From Paenibacillus sp. ACRRY (GTDB taxonomy: Bacteria; Bacillota; Bacilli; Paenibacillales; Paenibacillaceae), in NCBI RefSeq assembly GCF_022346995.1, contig NZ_JAKRNM010000003.1:186001-250000 (forward strand): a DNA stretch of 64,000 nt. The letters run 5' to 3'. The position numbers and the translations under genes were made by a program. A model generated the notes under the pieces. It was not told the origin of the DNA. It saw nothing but the letters and a program-made list of their open reading frames with translations, and searched no databases. Positions 33,285 to 42,519 of the stretch are shown here, piece after piece (the stretch's first letter is position 1; each line of letters opens with the position of its first letter).

Positions 33285-34559
33285 TCAACGCTGGAGTTCC
33301 CGCTCAACGCGGTGTACGGTATCGGTCCAGACCTGCTCGGGATCGGCATTTTGCTTCGCGACATCATTCAGGCGCCGGGTAATAATGTTGTGTACCGATG
33401 GGTAACGTTCACCAAAAAAGGCATCTGGAACATGCTGTGCCGATTCGGCAAATACAGGCCCTGTCGCCTGTCCGCCGAAGAAGGGTTCCTCTTCTTTCAT
33501 TGCCGGTGAGTCGAACACACCCGGTGCGGAAGGGAAGAGGTTCAACGTCTGATACTGCTCCAGCTGATTTTCCGGACTCTGCAGCCAGCGCACCAGCTCG
33601 AAGGCTTCCTGAGGATGCTCGCTGGACTTCAGAATGGACAGGAACGAACCGCCATTATTGCCGTCTCCTCCTGGAGCACGGGCTACTCGCCATTTACCCG
33701 ATGTATCTGGCGCAGCTTCCTGCAGCACCTGCTTCATCCAGACGGCACCCACGAAGGATGCAATTTCCCCATTGTTCATCGCTGCATTCCAGCCAGGAGT
33801 CCAACCATCGGCATTCGCCAGCAATCCCTTTTGCTTGAAATCAATGGCGGTATCCCAGCTTGTTCGTACCAGAGGAGAATCCATGCCGATAAAAGAACCA
33901 TTCGGGCGGAAGTAGCGCTCAGCTCCTTGGGACAACACTTGATTGTAAACGCTTCCAATGTTATCGGTCAGAAATACCTTGCCCCCAAGTTTCTCCTTGA
34001 TCTGTTCGCCTGCTGCGGCGTATGCCTCCCAGCTGTTCAGCTGACGGGTCACATCTTCCGGCTCAGATGGAAGTCCGGCCTCCTTGAAGAGGTCAGCCCT
34101 ATAAAAGAGAGCTGTCGGCCCCGTATCCATTGGGAATCCAATCATCTGTCCGCTTGGTGTTACACCCTGCTTCCATTTCCATTCCAGGTACTGGTCTTCG
34201 ACGTCCCCTGCGCCAAGATCATACAGATTATAAAAACGGTCTTCACTGGGGAAGAGTTCCATGATCCAGTCGTTTAGGGCAACAATATCGGGCTCGCCTG
34301 ATTTGGCAGCCAGCGTTGTCTTGAGCTTCGCTTTGAAGTCACCGCCGATCTTCTGGGCAGTCAGTTCGATATTGGGGAACTGTTCCCTGGCCTTGGCAAT
34401 CAGCTTATCATCAATGGAACGGTTCCAGTACCATAGTGTAAGCGCTACCTTTTTGTTGTTCGCAGAATCGTCTTGTCCCGGCCAGATGGAGCATCCGCTT
34501 ATAAGCAGGACGCAGATCATCATGATGGCTGTCCAGCAGGTTCTTTTCCGGCGGATCAT
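33285..34559 (-). CDS. Sugar-binding lipoprotein, family 1 solute-binding
   Basis: Extracellular binding subunit of the importer, about 424 residues. A signal peptide with lipobox (VLLISGC) ends near residue 23. The mature chain has family 1 solute-binding marks: VALTLWYWNRSIDDKLIAKA, the FKAKLKTTLAAKSGEPDIVA stretch and AYAAAGEQIKEKLGGKVFLT. The ATG at 34559 lies 8 bases after GAGGGGG; the earlier GTG at 34565 is too close to it. The sugar is not identifiable. The operon continues into two permeases and, after a short gap, the gluconokinase. A perfect palindrome upstream (34664-34677) may be its operator. Confidence 0.86.
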   Translation of the reverse strand: MIRRKRTCWTAIMMICVLLISGCSIWPGQDDSANNKKVALTLWYWNRSIDDKLIAKAREQFPNIELTAQKIGGDFKAKLKTTLAAKSGEPDIVALNDWIMELFPSEDRFYNLYDLGAGDVEDQYLEWKWKQGVTPSGQMIGFPMDTGPTALFYRADLFKEAGLPSEPEDVTRQLNSWEAYAAAGEQIKEKLGGKVFLTDNIGSVYNQVLSQGAERYFRPNGSFIGMDSPLVRTSWDTAIDFKQKGLLANADGWTPGWNAAMNNGEIASFVGAVWMKQVLQEAAPDTSGKWRVARAPGGDGNNGGSFLSILKSSEHPQEAFELVRWLQSPENQLEQYQTLNLFPSAPGVFDSPAMKEEEPFFGGQATGPVFAESAQHVPDAFFGERYPSVHNIITRRLNDVAKQNADPEQVWTDTVHRVERELQR

Positions 34560-34663
34560 GTGCACAACCCCCTCATCGTTAAGTTTGAGGCATGAAGTAC
34601 TTTGGACTACAACATCATTCTATGAGCAGTTTATAAACTCATACCCAATATTCCGAAAATGAA

Positions 34664-34677
34664 ACACAAATTTGTGT
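34664..34677. promoter_or_regulatory. Perfect 14-bp palindrome upstream of sugar importer
   Basis: ACACAAATTTGTGT is perfectly symmetric and stands about 105 bases before the binding-protein start. A minus-strand TATAAA (34637-34632) with a poor -35 lies between, so an activator site is possible. No regulator gene of the LacI or AraC type is adjacent. Confidence 0.5.
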
Positions 34678-34696
34678 CGGTTTCGTATCCTAATTT

Positions 34697-34773
34697 ATTA
34701 GTTACTTTAGAAACAAAACTTACTTGACACAATAAAATTTTTATTTTAAACTTGCTTACATAAAGTAACTAAT
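34697..34773 (+). promoter_or_regulatory. Promoter framed by a 13-bp inverted repeat, upstream of ribA-like gene
   Basis: ATTAGTTACTTTA (34697-34709) and TAAAGTAACTAAT (34761-34773) are perfect inverted copies 51 bases apart. Between them is TTGACA (34734-34739) with a 17-nt spacer to a weak TACATA. A repressor bound to both arms could loop out or cover the promoter. The remaining leader to 34882 holds a small TCCAG/CTGGA stem and no riboswitch that I recognise; the FMN element signature is absent. Confidence 0.5.
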
Positions 34774-34882
34774 GACGATGACAATAATATAGATACGTAC
34801 TATAACCGTCCAGTGATCTTTTTTCAGTCTGGATACGAACGAATCAGTATATCAAATGGCTTAACAGGAGGAACGAAACATT

Positions 34883-35650
34883 ATGATTAATTCACATATT
34901 ATTCAACTGCTTGCCCCCAAAATCCAGACTTTTCCGAGTGGAAAAGAGTTCATATACCTGGTTGGACCGATTAAGCTCCCAGTCAATCTGGATGGAGAGA
35001 CGCGTACATTTCAGTGGTACAGCTGGCTGAAATCGGATAAGGTCATGGAGAGCGGTGAGCTGATTGAATCCCTGGCTACTGCTGAACTTGCAGAACGTCA
35101 GCAATCAAGTGTGCTCGTATACGGCGATTTTGCCGAAGCACAGGAAGCGCTGATCCGGATGCACAGCATCTGTCATACAGGCGATATTTTTGGCAGCAAA
35201 CGCTGTGATTGCGGCTTCCAGCTGGAGCAATCCATGAAAATGATTGCAGCCCATGGAGCGGGAGCCTTGTTCTATCTGGCGAACCATGAAGGTCGCGGGA
35301 TTGGTCTGTTCAGCAAAGCGATGGCGTACATTCTGCAAGAGGAAGGTCTGGATACCGTAGATGCCAACCTTCAGCTTGGTTTTACGGATGATGCTCGTAA
35401 CTATGATGATGCTATTTCTGTATTGCGTACACTGCGTTCTGCACCTGTTACGTTGATCACCAATAATCCACGGAAGCTGGCTGCACTGCAGGAAGCGGGA
35501 CTGAATGTGGGCGGACGTGTTCCGCTGTGGGGCGATCGCTCGGCGTTCAATGAGAAATACCTGCAGACGAAGGTAAGTCGTTCGGGTCACTTGGCTGAGA
35601 ACGATGGCTGGGCCGAGGCAGATGTACTGCTTCCCCATGCGCAGGCTTAA
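34883..35650 (+). CDS. GTP cyclohydrolase II-type protein (RibA family), stand-alone
   Basis: A protein of 255 residues. The C-terminal 160 residues match RibA: RMHSICHTGDIFGSKRCDCG carries the three zinc cysteines in C-x10-C-x-C spacing, ANHEGRGIGLFSKAMAYILQ has the conserved Tyr-Arg region, and DTVDANLQLGFTDDARNY and LITNNPRKLAALQEAGL complete the family. The known reaction opens GTP to the first riboflavin (or deazaflavin) intermediate. There is no DHBP synthase domain at the N-terminus; instead about 85 residues with no clear match. No other riboflavin gene is nearby, so it may serve a secondary pathway or stress supply. AGGAGG precedes the ATG, and a terminator follows. Confidence 0.8.
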   Translation: MINSHIIQLLAPKIQTFPSGKEFIYLVGPIKLPVNLDGETRTFQWYSWLKSDKVMESGELIESLATAELAERQQSSVLVYGDFAEAQEALIRMHSICHTGDIFGSKRCDCGFQLEQSMKMIAAHGAGALFYLANHEGRGIGLFSKAMAYILQEEGLDTVDANLQLGFTDDARNYDDAISVLRTLRSAPVTLITNNPRKLAALQEAGLNVGGRVPLWGDRSAFNEKYLQTKVSRSGHLAENDGWAEADVLLPHAQA

Positions 35651-35722
35651 GGGTTGTACCCTTGTGTGTTAAGCAGCATCGATTTCGGTGAAAGTGCCTT
35701 GTAGTACAATTGACAAAGGTTG

Positions 35723-35768
35723 GCTGTTGTTGTCCACTTCTTCGGGAGTGTACGACAACGGCTTTTTT
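35723..35768 (+). terminator. Terminator with UUCG loop, after ribA-like gene
   Basis: An 18-bp stem (left arm 35723-35740, right arm 35745-35762) with G-T pairs and one mismatch encloses TTCG and is followed by six T. It ends the ribA-like transcript and insulates glpP. Confidence 0.85.
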
Positions 35769-35825
35769 GTGTTTAATACAGAGCATTGGACTCTATCGAG
35801 CTTTCCTTCCGGTACCTGGCCCTGC

Positions 35826-35854
35826 TTGCCGATCTACCATGCGGATTATACAAT
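35826..35854 (+). promoter_or_regulatory. Candidate glpP promoter
   Basis: TTGCCG (35826-35831), a 17-nt spacer and TACAAT (35849-35854) place a start near 35861, 24 bases before the glpP ATG. It lies between the preceding terminator and the gene, which explains how glpP is expressed. Confidence 0.55.
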
Positions 35855-35884
35855 ATAGGCAATCTGAATGATGCAGGAGGAACG

Positions 35885-36472
35885 ATGGTGCCATTTGAGG
35901 GACAGAGCATGTTACCCGCTGCCAAGAGCATGAAGCAGTTCGAAGCGATTATTGATGGCCCTTACACCTATGGGGTTTTGCTGGATACCCACATTGCCCA
36001 GCTGGAGAGCTTGCTGGATGAGGCAAGGCGGCGAAGCAAGAAAATCCTGCTGCATGCCGATCTGGTTCAAGGACTGAAGAACGATGAGTACGCGGCAGAA
36101 TATTTGTGTCAGCATATTCGTCCGGCGGGATTGATCTCTACACGGGCGACAGTGATTCAAAAGGCGAAACAAAAGGGGATCACCGCAATTCAGCGGGTGT
36201 TTCTACTGGATACGAATGCGTTGGAGAAAAGTTATCAACTGCTGGCGAAGACACAGCCGGATTATATTGAAGTGCTTCCTGGCGTTATTCCGCATATTAT
36301 TACCGAGGTAGCGGAACGGACGGGGATTCCCATTATTGCCGGAGGACTGATCAGGTCTGCCAAAGAGGTTGAGCTGGCACTGCAGGCCGGTGCAACAGCG
36401 GTGACCACGTCCAATTTTGACCTGATCCGACATTTTGGGGAATCGCTTACAGAGCCGAAACAAGAGCATTAA
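35885..36472 (+). CDS. glpP: Glycerol operon antiterminator GlpP
   Basis: An RNA-binding regulator of about 195 residues that, with glycerol-3-phosphate bound, prevents termination in glp leader transcripts. The frame is open from 35786, but AGGAGG lies just before the ATG at 35885 and the resulting start (FEGQSMLPAAKSMKQF) matches family members. Seen: GPYTYGVLLDTHIAQL, LLHADLVQGLKNDEYAAEYL, GLISTRATVIQKAKQ, DYIEVLPGVIPHII and IPIIAGGLIRSAKEVELAL, forming a TIM-barrel-like fold. It precedes glpK and glpD. The expected target is the hairpin leader at 38330-38380 in front of glpD. Confidence 0.9.
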   Translation: MVPFEGQSMLPAAKSMKQFEAIIDGPYTYGVLLDTHIAQLESLLDEARRRSKKILLHADLVQGLKNDEYAAEYLCQHIRPAGLISTRATVIQKAKQKGITAIQRVFLLDTNALEKSYQLLAKTQPDYIEVLPGVIPHIITEVAERTGIPIIAGGLIRSAKEVELALQAGATAVTTSNFDLIRHFGESLTEPKQEH

Positions 36473-36519
36473 CTAACAATCATTGCATCTGTCAATCAGG
36501 CACCTGAGATATCGAATGA

Positions 36520-38034
<1,515 letters not shown>

Positions 38035-38329
38035 GTAGGATTATGAAGATATAGACATTTGTACTTTTTCGTTAAATAAATGCAATAGATGATAATTCCT
38101 GGTGGAAAATGATGCATAACTTACAGGGGATATTTTCCTGGGGGACGAAATACAGATATCCACTATTAGGAAAATAAAGAGGTTAGTGGATCAGTTTGAA
38201 ATTACGCCCTTGGGCAGAACAATTTTTTGAAATTTTTTTGAATAATGTGTCATTTCAGGCCTTCACGCCGCTCAAAATGTGTGATAGGATTAAGGCACAA
38301 GTTAAAAAATGATGTCTGGAGATCGGGAG

Positions 38330-38380
38330 AGACCACGTACCGCTCAGCAATTGCTGCAGCGAATGACGTGGTCTTTTTTT
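38330..38380 (+). promoter_or_regulatory. glpD leader terminator, probable GlpP antitermination target
   Basis: AGACCACGT (38330-38338) pairs perfectly with ACGTGGTCT (38366-38374), followed by T7. It lies 56 bases before the glpD start, at a place where the B. subtilis glpD leader also has a GlpP-controlled terminator. A smaller palindrome CAGCAATTGCTG sits in the loop. The rest of the interval 38035-38436 is AT-rich, with no open reading frame that I would defend. Confidence 0.75.
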
Positions 38381-38436
38381 GTTCTTTTTTGAAGATGGAT
38401 TAGCAAAAATAAAGGCAATGAATGGGAGGCATACCG

Positions 38437-40095
38437 ATGACTTCACCTTTCTCGGCAGCGCTACGCGGGGAATATCTCCAATCCATGGCGAATGCACATT
38501 TTGACATATTGATTATAGGCGGAGGGATCACTGGAGCAGGCATTGCCCTTGATGCAGCGTCCCGCGGACTGAAGACCGCGCTGGTTGAAATGCAGGATTT
38601 TGCAGCGGGTACGTCCAGCCGTTCAACCAAACTGGTCCACGGAGGTCTACGATATCTGAAGCAGTTTGAAGTGAAAATGGTGGCTGAGGTAGGACGCGAA
38701 CGGGCAATTGTTTATGAAAATGGACCTCATGTGACGACACCGGAACCGATGCTCCTGCCCATCTATACGGGAGGTACATTTGGGCGCTTCAGCACATCCA
38801 TTGGTTTGATGGTGTATGACCGGCTCGCGGGTGTGAAGCGCAGCGAACGCCGTACGATGCTGAACGCTGGAGCTGTCTCGGACAGCGAACCTTTGCTGCG
38901 CAGAGAGGGACTGCTGGGTGGCGGGTTATATGTGGAATACCGTACGGATGATGCACGGCTTACCATCGAAGTAATGAAAGAAGCGGTGAAGCGTGGAGCC
39001 CAAGCTGTGAATTATGTAAAAGCAGACGGGTTTGTGAAGGAAAACGGAAAGATCATTGGCATTCAGGCCACAGACCAGATCACAGGCCAAAGTGTTCAAT
39101 TAAGGGCAAGCAAGGTAATCAATGCTTCGGGTCCATGGGTGGATGAGCTCCGCAAGGTAGACGGTTCAAGGCAGGGCAAGACGCTGCAAATGACCAAAGG
39201 CATTCATTTGGTGTTCAACGGATCAAGGTTTCCTCTTCGGCAAGCTGTATATTTTGATACGCCTGATGGGCGAATGGTTTTCGCGGTTCCGCGTGATGGC
39301 AAAACATACGTGGGTACCACCGATACTGTTTTCCAAGATGACCCGGCGTATCCTCTGATCTCTGAAGCAGATCGGGATTATGTGATCGATGCGGTAAATG
39401 GCATGTTTCCAGATATCCAGATTCGTGCCGAAGATGTGGAATCGGGCTGGGCTGGCATACGTCCATTAATTCATGAGGAAGGCAAGAGTCCCTCTGAAAT
39501 CTCACGCAAGGATGAAGTGTGGGTCTCTCCCTCCGGACTGATCACCATTGCGGGGGGCAAACTGACCGGGTATCGCAAAATGGCTGAAATGGTCGTTGAT
39601 CTGGCAGCCAGGGAGCTGAAGCAGGAAACAGGGAAATTGATCGGGCCATGCATAACGAAGAAGATGCCGATTTCCGGTGGGGACGTGGGTGGCTCAGCAG
39701 GGTACTCTGTTTATATAGAGCGCAAGATTAAGGATGGGGTGGCACTCGGACTTAATCGGCAAGCTGCAGAGCGGCTGGCTCGTACCTATGGATCCAATGT
39801 GGATGCCCTTTATGATCGGATGCCTGATCCACGGGCCAAGGCCGAGCTGCATGGCATGCCTCAGGAACTGCTGCTTATGCTGAATTATGCAATTGAGGAA
39901 GAAATGGCCGTAACCCCAGCAGACTTCCTTGTGCGACGAACAGGTGATTTATTTTTCCGAATTGACGAGGTGCGTCAGTATAAGTCGGCAGTTATCCAAT
40001 ACATGAATGATCGGCTATGCTGGACGGATGAGCAGAGAACAGGGTATGAACAAGAGCTGGACCGGCTGATATTGGGGGCATCTGGCAAAATATAA
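38437..40095 (+). CDS. glpD: Aerobic glycerol-3-phosphate dehydrogenase
   Basis: Membrane-associated FAD enzyme that oxidises glycerol-3-phosphate to dihydroxyacetone phosphate and passes electrons to quinone, about 552 residues. The ATG at 38437 follows GGGAGG; an in-frame ATG at 38422 overlaps that site. The FAD-binding motif is ILIIGGGITGAGIALDAASR near residue 24, followed by FAAGTSSRSTKLVHGGLRYL, the family signature. VPRDGKTYVGTTDT and WAGIRPLIHEEGKSPSEISR form the substrate pocket, and the C-terminal helical domain is complete. Expression should depend on GlpP through the leader terminator. Its electrons can enter the cytochrome bd oxidase encoded at 20 kb. Confidence 0.95.
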   Translation: MTSPFSAALRGEYLQSMANAHFDILIIGGGITGAGIALDAASRGLKTALVEMQDFAAGTSSRSTKLVHGGLRYLKQFEVKMVAEVGRERAIVYENGPHVTTPEPMLLPIYTGGTFGRFSTSIGLMVYDRLAGVKRSERRTMLNAGAVSDSEPLLRREGLLGGGLYVEYRTDDARLTIEVMKEAVKRGAQAVNYVKADGFVKENGKIIGIQATDQITGQSVQLRASKVINASGPWVDELRKVDGSRQGKTLQMTKGIHLVFNGSRFPLRQAVYFDTPDGRMVFAVPRDGKTYVGTTDTVFQDDPAYPLISEADRDYVIDAVNGMFPDIQIRAEDVESGWAGIRPLIHEEGKSPSEISRKDEVWVSPSGLITIAGGKLTGYRKMAEMVVDLAARELKQETGKLIGPCITKKMPISGGDVGGSAGYSVYIERKIKDGVALGLNRQAAERLARTYGSNVDALYDRMPDPRAKAELHGMPQELLLMLNYAIEEEMAVTPADFLVRRTGDLFFRIDEVRQYKSAVIQYMNDRLCWTDEQRTGYEQELDRLILGASGKI

Positions 40096-40163
40096 TGCAG
40101 GATTTCGTATTCGGGGGTCGAATGGAACATGTAAGCGCGTAACAAAGAGAGGGGATTACATCC

Positions 40164-41168
40164 ATGACGTTACAGATCGGCATCATTGGAACAGGCTGGT
40201 TCAGCAAAGTACATGCAGATATTTTGGCACGAATGGAAGGTGTCCGTGTGGCAAGTGTGCTCGGGACCACCTTGGAGAAAGCTGAGGCCATGGCTTCCGT
40301 GTACGATGCAGCTGGCTACAGCGAGCTTGAACATATGCTGGATGGGGAGAAGCTGGATGCAGTTTACATCTGCGTTCCGCCAATGTCACATGGTTCGATT
40401 GAATCGGAACTGATTCGTCGCGGCATTCCTTTCCTTGTGGAGAAGCCACTAAGCACAGGAATGGATATTCCGCGCAACATTTTAGATCAGGTGAAGAATA
40501 CAGATTTGCTTACTTCGGTAGGTTATCACTTCCGCTATCAGGAAGCTGCCCAGGTGCTTCGGGGAGCAATGAAGGATCAGACGATCGGCATGGCACTTGG
40601 ACGATGGATGGGTGGGATGCCAGGCGTTGCCTGGTGGCGCCGTCAGGATGGATCCGGAGGGCAGTTTGTCGAGCAGACAACACATATTGTGGATCTGCTC
40701 CGATATTGTGCAGGAGAAGTTACTGAGGTGTATGCTGCAGCAGCCCAGCGTGTGATGCATGAGAAGCACGATCATGTTACCGTGGCAGATGTGGCGAATG
40801 TTACGCTTAAGCTGGAGAGCGGTGCCATTGCGAGCATTGCCAATACATGCCTGCTGCCCGATGGAGAAGGCGGTGCCGGACTTCAGTTCTACACGGAAGC
40901 GGGAGTATGGGATTGGACACCGGACCGTCTGCTGCTGCCAAGTGCTGCTGCCCACGCAATGGCAGGTCAGGAGATTCCGGCGGGACACAACCCGTATGAA
41001 CGGGAGAACGAGGCATTCATTCATGCTCTTCGGACGGGCGATCGTACGCGGATCCTGTCTGATTACGCGGATGCCTGCCGTACTCAGGAGATTACAACAG
41101 CGGCGCTGGCATCTGCCGATTCCGGTCTGCCGGTGCAGCTGAAGCCTATCAAGAATCTCTCGCATTAA
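40164..41168 (+). CDS. Gfo/Idh/MocA-family oxidoreductase
   Basis: NAD(P)-dependent dehydrogenase of 334 residues. The Rossmann start is IGIIGTGWFSKVHADILAR and the family active-site lysine is in LVEKPLSTGMD near residue 96. A later GGQFVEQTTHIVDLLRYCAG supplies the conserved histidine (D/E-x-x-x-H). Substrates in this family are cyclic polyols, amino sugars or sugar acids; none can be named here. It lies about 70 bases after glpD on the same strand and may share its transcript. A ribosome site AAAGAGAGGGG precedes the ATG. Confidence 0.85.
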   Translation: MTLQIGIIGTGWFSKVHADILARMEGVRVASVLGTTLEKAEAMASVYDAAGYSELEHMLDGEKLDAVYICVPPMSHGSIESELIRRGIPFLVEKPLSTGMDIPRNILDQVKNTDLLTSVGYHFRYQEAAQVLRGAMKDQTIGMALGRWMGGMPGVAWWRRQDGSGGQFVEQTTHIVDLLRYCAGEVTEVYAAAAQRVMHEKHDHVTVADVANVTLKLESGAIASIANTCLLPDGEGGAGLQFYTEAGVWDWTPDRLLLPSAAAHAMAGQEIPAGHNPYERENEAFIHALRTGDRTRILSDYADACRTQEITTAALASADSGLPVQLKPIKNLSH

Positions 41169-41198
41169 TTCATTGAATGATCCATTGCGATTTAAGAA

Positions 41199-41251
41199 AA
41201 AAGCCTGAATGGGAAGCTGATCTGAGAAGATCAGCACCTATTCAGGCTTTT
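41199..41251. terminator. Long bidirectional terminator
   Basis: AAAAGCCTGAATGGGAAGCT (stem to 41223) pairs with the complementary arm ending at 41251 around a short loop at 41224-41227, with two or three mismatches. It ends the oxidoreductase gene and the convergent hxlR gene. Confidence 0.88.
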
Positions 41252-41281
41252 GGTGTTTTAGATTAGTAGCGATCGGCCATG

Positions 41282-41605
41282 CTATCGTTTCAGCCAATCG
41301 GAGGACCAGCCATAAATTTGGTTGATCACCGGCTCAATAGCCTTGCCTTTGGGAGTCAGCTCGTATTCAACCCGTGGCGGAATTTCAGGATACATATGAC
41401 GGGTTACGATGCCTTCCATCTCCATTTCCTTCAACCGTTCGGATAACAGACGGCCGCTAATGGCCATTTCCGCTTCCAGCTCCGTGAAACGCTTGGGTCC
41501 GGAGAGCAGCTGATACATGATCAGCAGAACCCACTTCTTACCAATAATGTCCATGGCTTGTGTGATCAAACAGGGACTTGGTGATTTTGCTTTTCTCAGC
41601 TTCAA
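41282..41605 (-). CDS. HxlR-family transcriptional regulator
   Basis: A winged-helix regulator of about 107 residues. I chose the TTG at 41605 because GAGGTGA is 5 bases before it; the frame runs on upstream to 41770 but gives an AT-rich, improbable N-terminus. HxlR marks: CLITQAMDIIGKKWVLLIMY, then FTELEAEMAISGRLLSERLK as the helix-turn-helix and the wing EIPPRVEYELTPKGKAI. The N-terminal Cys in PSPCLI is where HxlR/YodB-type thiol or quinone sensors carry their reactive cysteine, so redox or electrophile sensing is likely. It is divergent from a DoxX gene, a common target of such regulators. Confidence 0.88.
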   Translation of the reverse strand: MKLRKAKSPSPCLITQAMDIIGKKWVLLIMYQLLSGPKRFTELEAEMAISGRLLSERLKEMEMEGIVTRHMYPEIPPRVEYELTPKGKAIEPVINQIYGWSSDWLKR

Positions 41606-41785
41606 CGTGTTCACCTCAATTCGCATAACAATGTTGGAATGGTTTAACTGTATTGTATATAAAAAAAGTGCCTGGCTTACCGCCACTCTGACGAAAAATA
41701 AGAAACATTCATTCATAAGGGTTACGACAAGAATCCGTGCAACAACCCTTTTGTATGTATTATACACCATTTATCAAAAAATTAC

Positions 41786-41814
41786 TTGAATAAATAATCT
41801 TATTATTATATACT
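41786..41814 (+). promoter_or_regulatory. doxX promoter
   Basis: TTGAAT (41786-41791), a 17-nt spacer and TATACT (41809-41814) form a good sigma-A promoter with a start near 41821. TTACTT (41782-41787) and AAGTAA (41827-41832) are inverted half sites around it and may be the HxlR operator. Confidence 0.65.
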
Positions 41815-41901
41815 CACTTCATAAAAGTAAGTCAGTATCCAATAATACCTAATAGATAGATATGGACTACATTATTCGTTCGCATGTTGGCTTGAAAACC
41901 G

Positions 41902-41982
41902 AGTCGTCGCAAGACGGCTTTGACATAGATTTAGCATCTTGCAGATTTGAATTGAATTCGCAACGTACAGCAGGCAAGATGC
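41902..41982 (+). other. Structured 5' leader of doxX
   Basis: The promoter implies a leader of about 215 bases. It contains AGTCGTC-GCAA-GACGGCT (41902-41919), a 7-bp stem closed by a GNRA-type tetraloop, and GCATCTTGC (41934-41942) pairing with GCAAGATGC (41974-41982), followed by a T-rich TTTTCTTTTC. The second stem plus T run could act as a terminator. I do not recognise it as a known riboswitch class. No gene lies in 41606-42036. Confidence 0.45.
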
Positions 41983-42036
41983 TCCAGCTTTTCTTTTCAT
42001 CTAACCTTTAGATCAGTTACAGGAGGAACATACATA

Positions 42037-42408
42037 ATGAAAGTTATTGGATATATTTTTCTGGTTGTGCTTGCAGGTGTATTTGTGATGACAGGGCTTA
42101 ACAAGGTGATGGGTGCTGAGATGATGGTGCAGACGTTCGAGAGCTTCTCGTATCCCAAGTGGACGATGTATCTGCTCGGCGCAGTAGAACTGCTTAGTGC
42201 AGTAGGCTTATTGATCCCGCGTACCCGCATGGTAGCAGCAGGTGTGCTGACATTTATTCTGATTGGTGCACTCGGAAGTCATCTGATCTACGGACAATAC
42301 GGGGCAGTTGCACTTCCGGCAGTTCTGCTCGTTGCCAATATTGTCGTTCTGGTGATCGGTATGCGCAAGCTGGAGGAAGAAGAGGTCCTGGAAGTCATTC
42401 AGGCGTAA
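42037..42408 (+). CDS. DoxX-family membrane protein
   Basis: A protein of 123 residues with four membrane helices. The start VIGYIFLVVLAGVFVMTGLN followed by KVMG and the second-helix stretch YLLGAVELLSAVGLLIPRT match the DoxX family. These proteins are linked with quinone or thiol redox stress in Bacilli, often next to HxlR-type regulators, and this is the arrangement here. The strong site ACAGGAGGAAC precedes the ATG. A glutamate-rich tail (LEEEEVLEVIQA) ends the protein. The gene has its own promoter and long leader. Confidence 0.82.
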   Translation: MKVIGYIFLVVLAGVFVMTGLNKVMGAEMMVQTFESFSYPKWTMYLLGAVELLSAVGLLIPRTRMVAAGVLTFILIGALGSHLIYGQYGAVALPAVLLVANIVVLVIGMRKLEEEEVLEVIQA

Positions 42409-42440
42409 CTTATTAGACCAACGTATAGATTGAATAACCA

Positions 42441-42473
42441 AAAGGGCGGCTGCGAAAACAGTTGCCCTCTTTT
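42441..42473. terminator. Terminator between doxX and alkC-like gene
   Basis: AGGGCGGCTG (42443-42452) pairs with CAGTTGCCCT (42459-42468) with two G-T pairs around CGAAAA, followed by CTTTTG. It probably serves doxX; the A run on the left may serve the other strand. Confidence 0.65.
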
Positions 42474-42519
42474 GCTATGCCTTCATTTAATTCATATTTC
42501 TTTACATTGTAAAAAGGGA

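Noticed and set aside
34774..34882. FMN riboswitch before the ribA-like gene
   Set aside because: The conserved FMN element sequences are not present.
35786..35884. N-terminal extension of glpP
   Set aside because: The added 33 residues do not match GlpP proteins and contain the promoter; the ribosome site lies before 35885.
41606..41770. N-terminal extension of the HxlR protein
   Set aside because: It is AT-rich, hydrophobic, lacks a ribosome site and would make the protein half as long again as the family.
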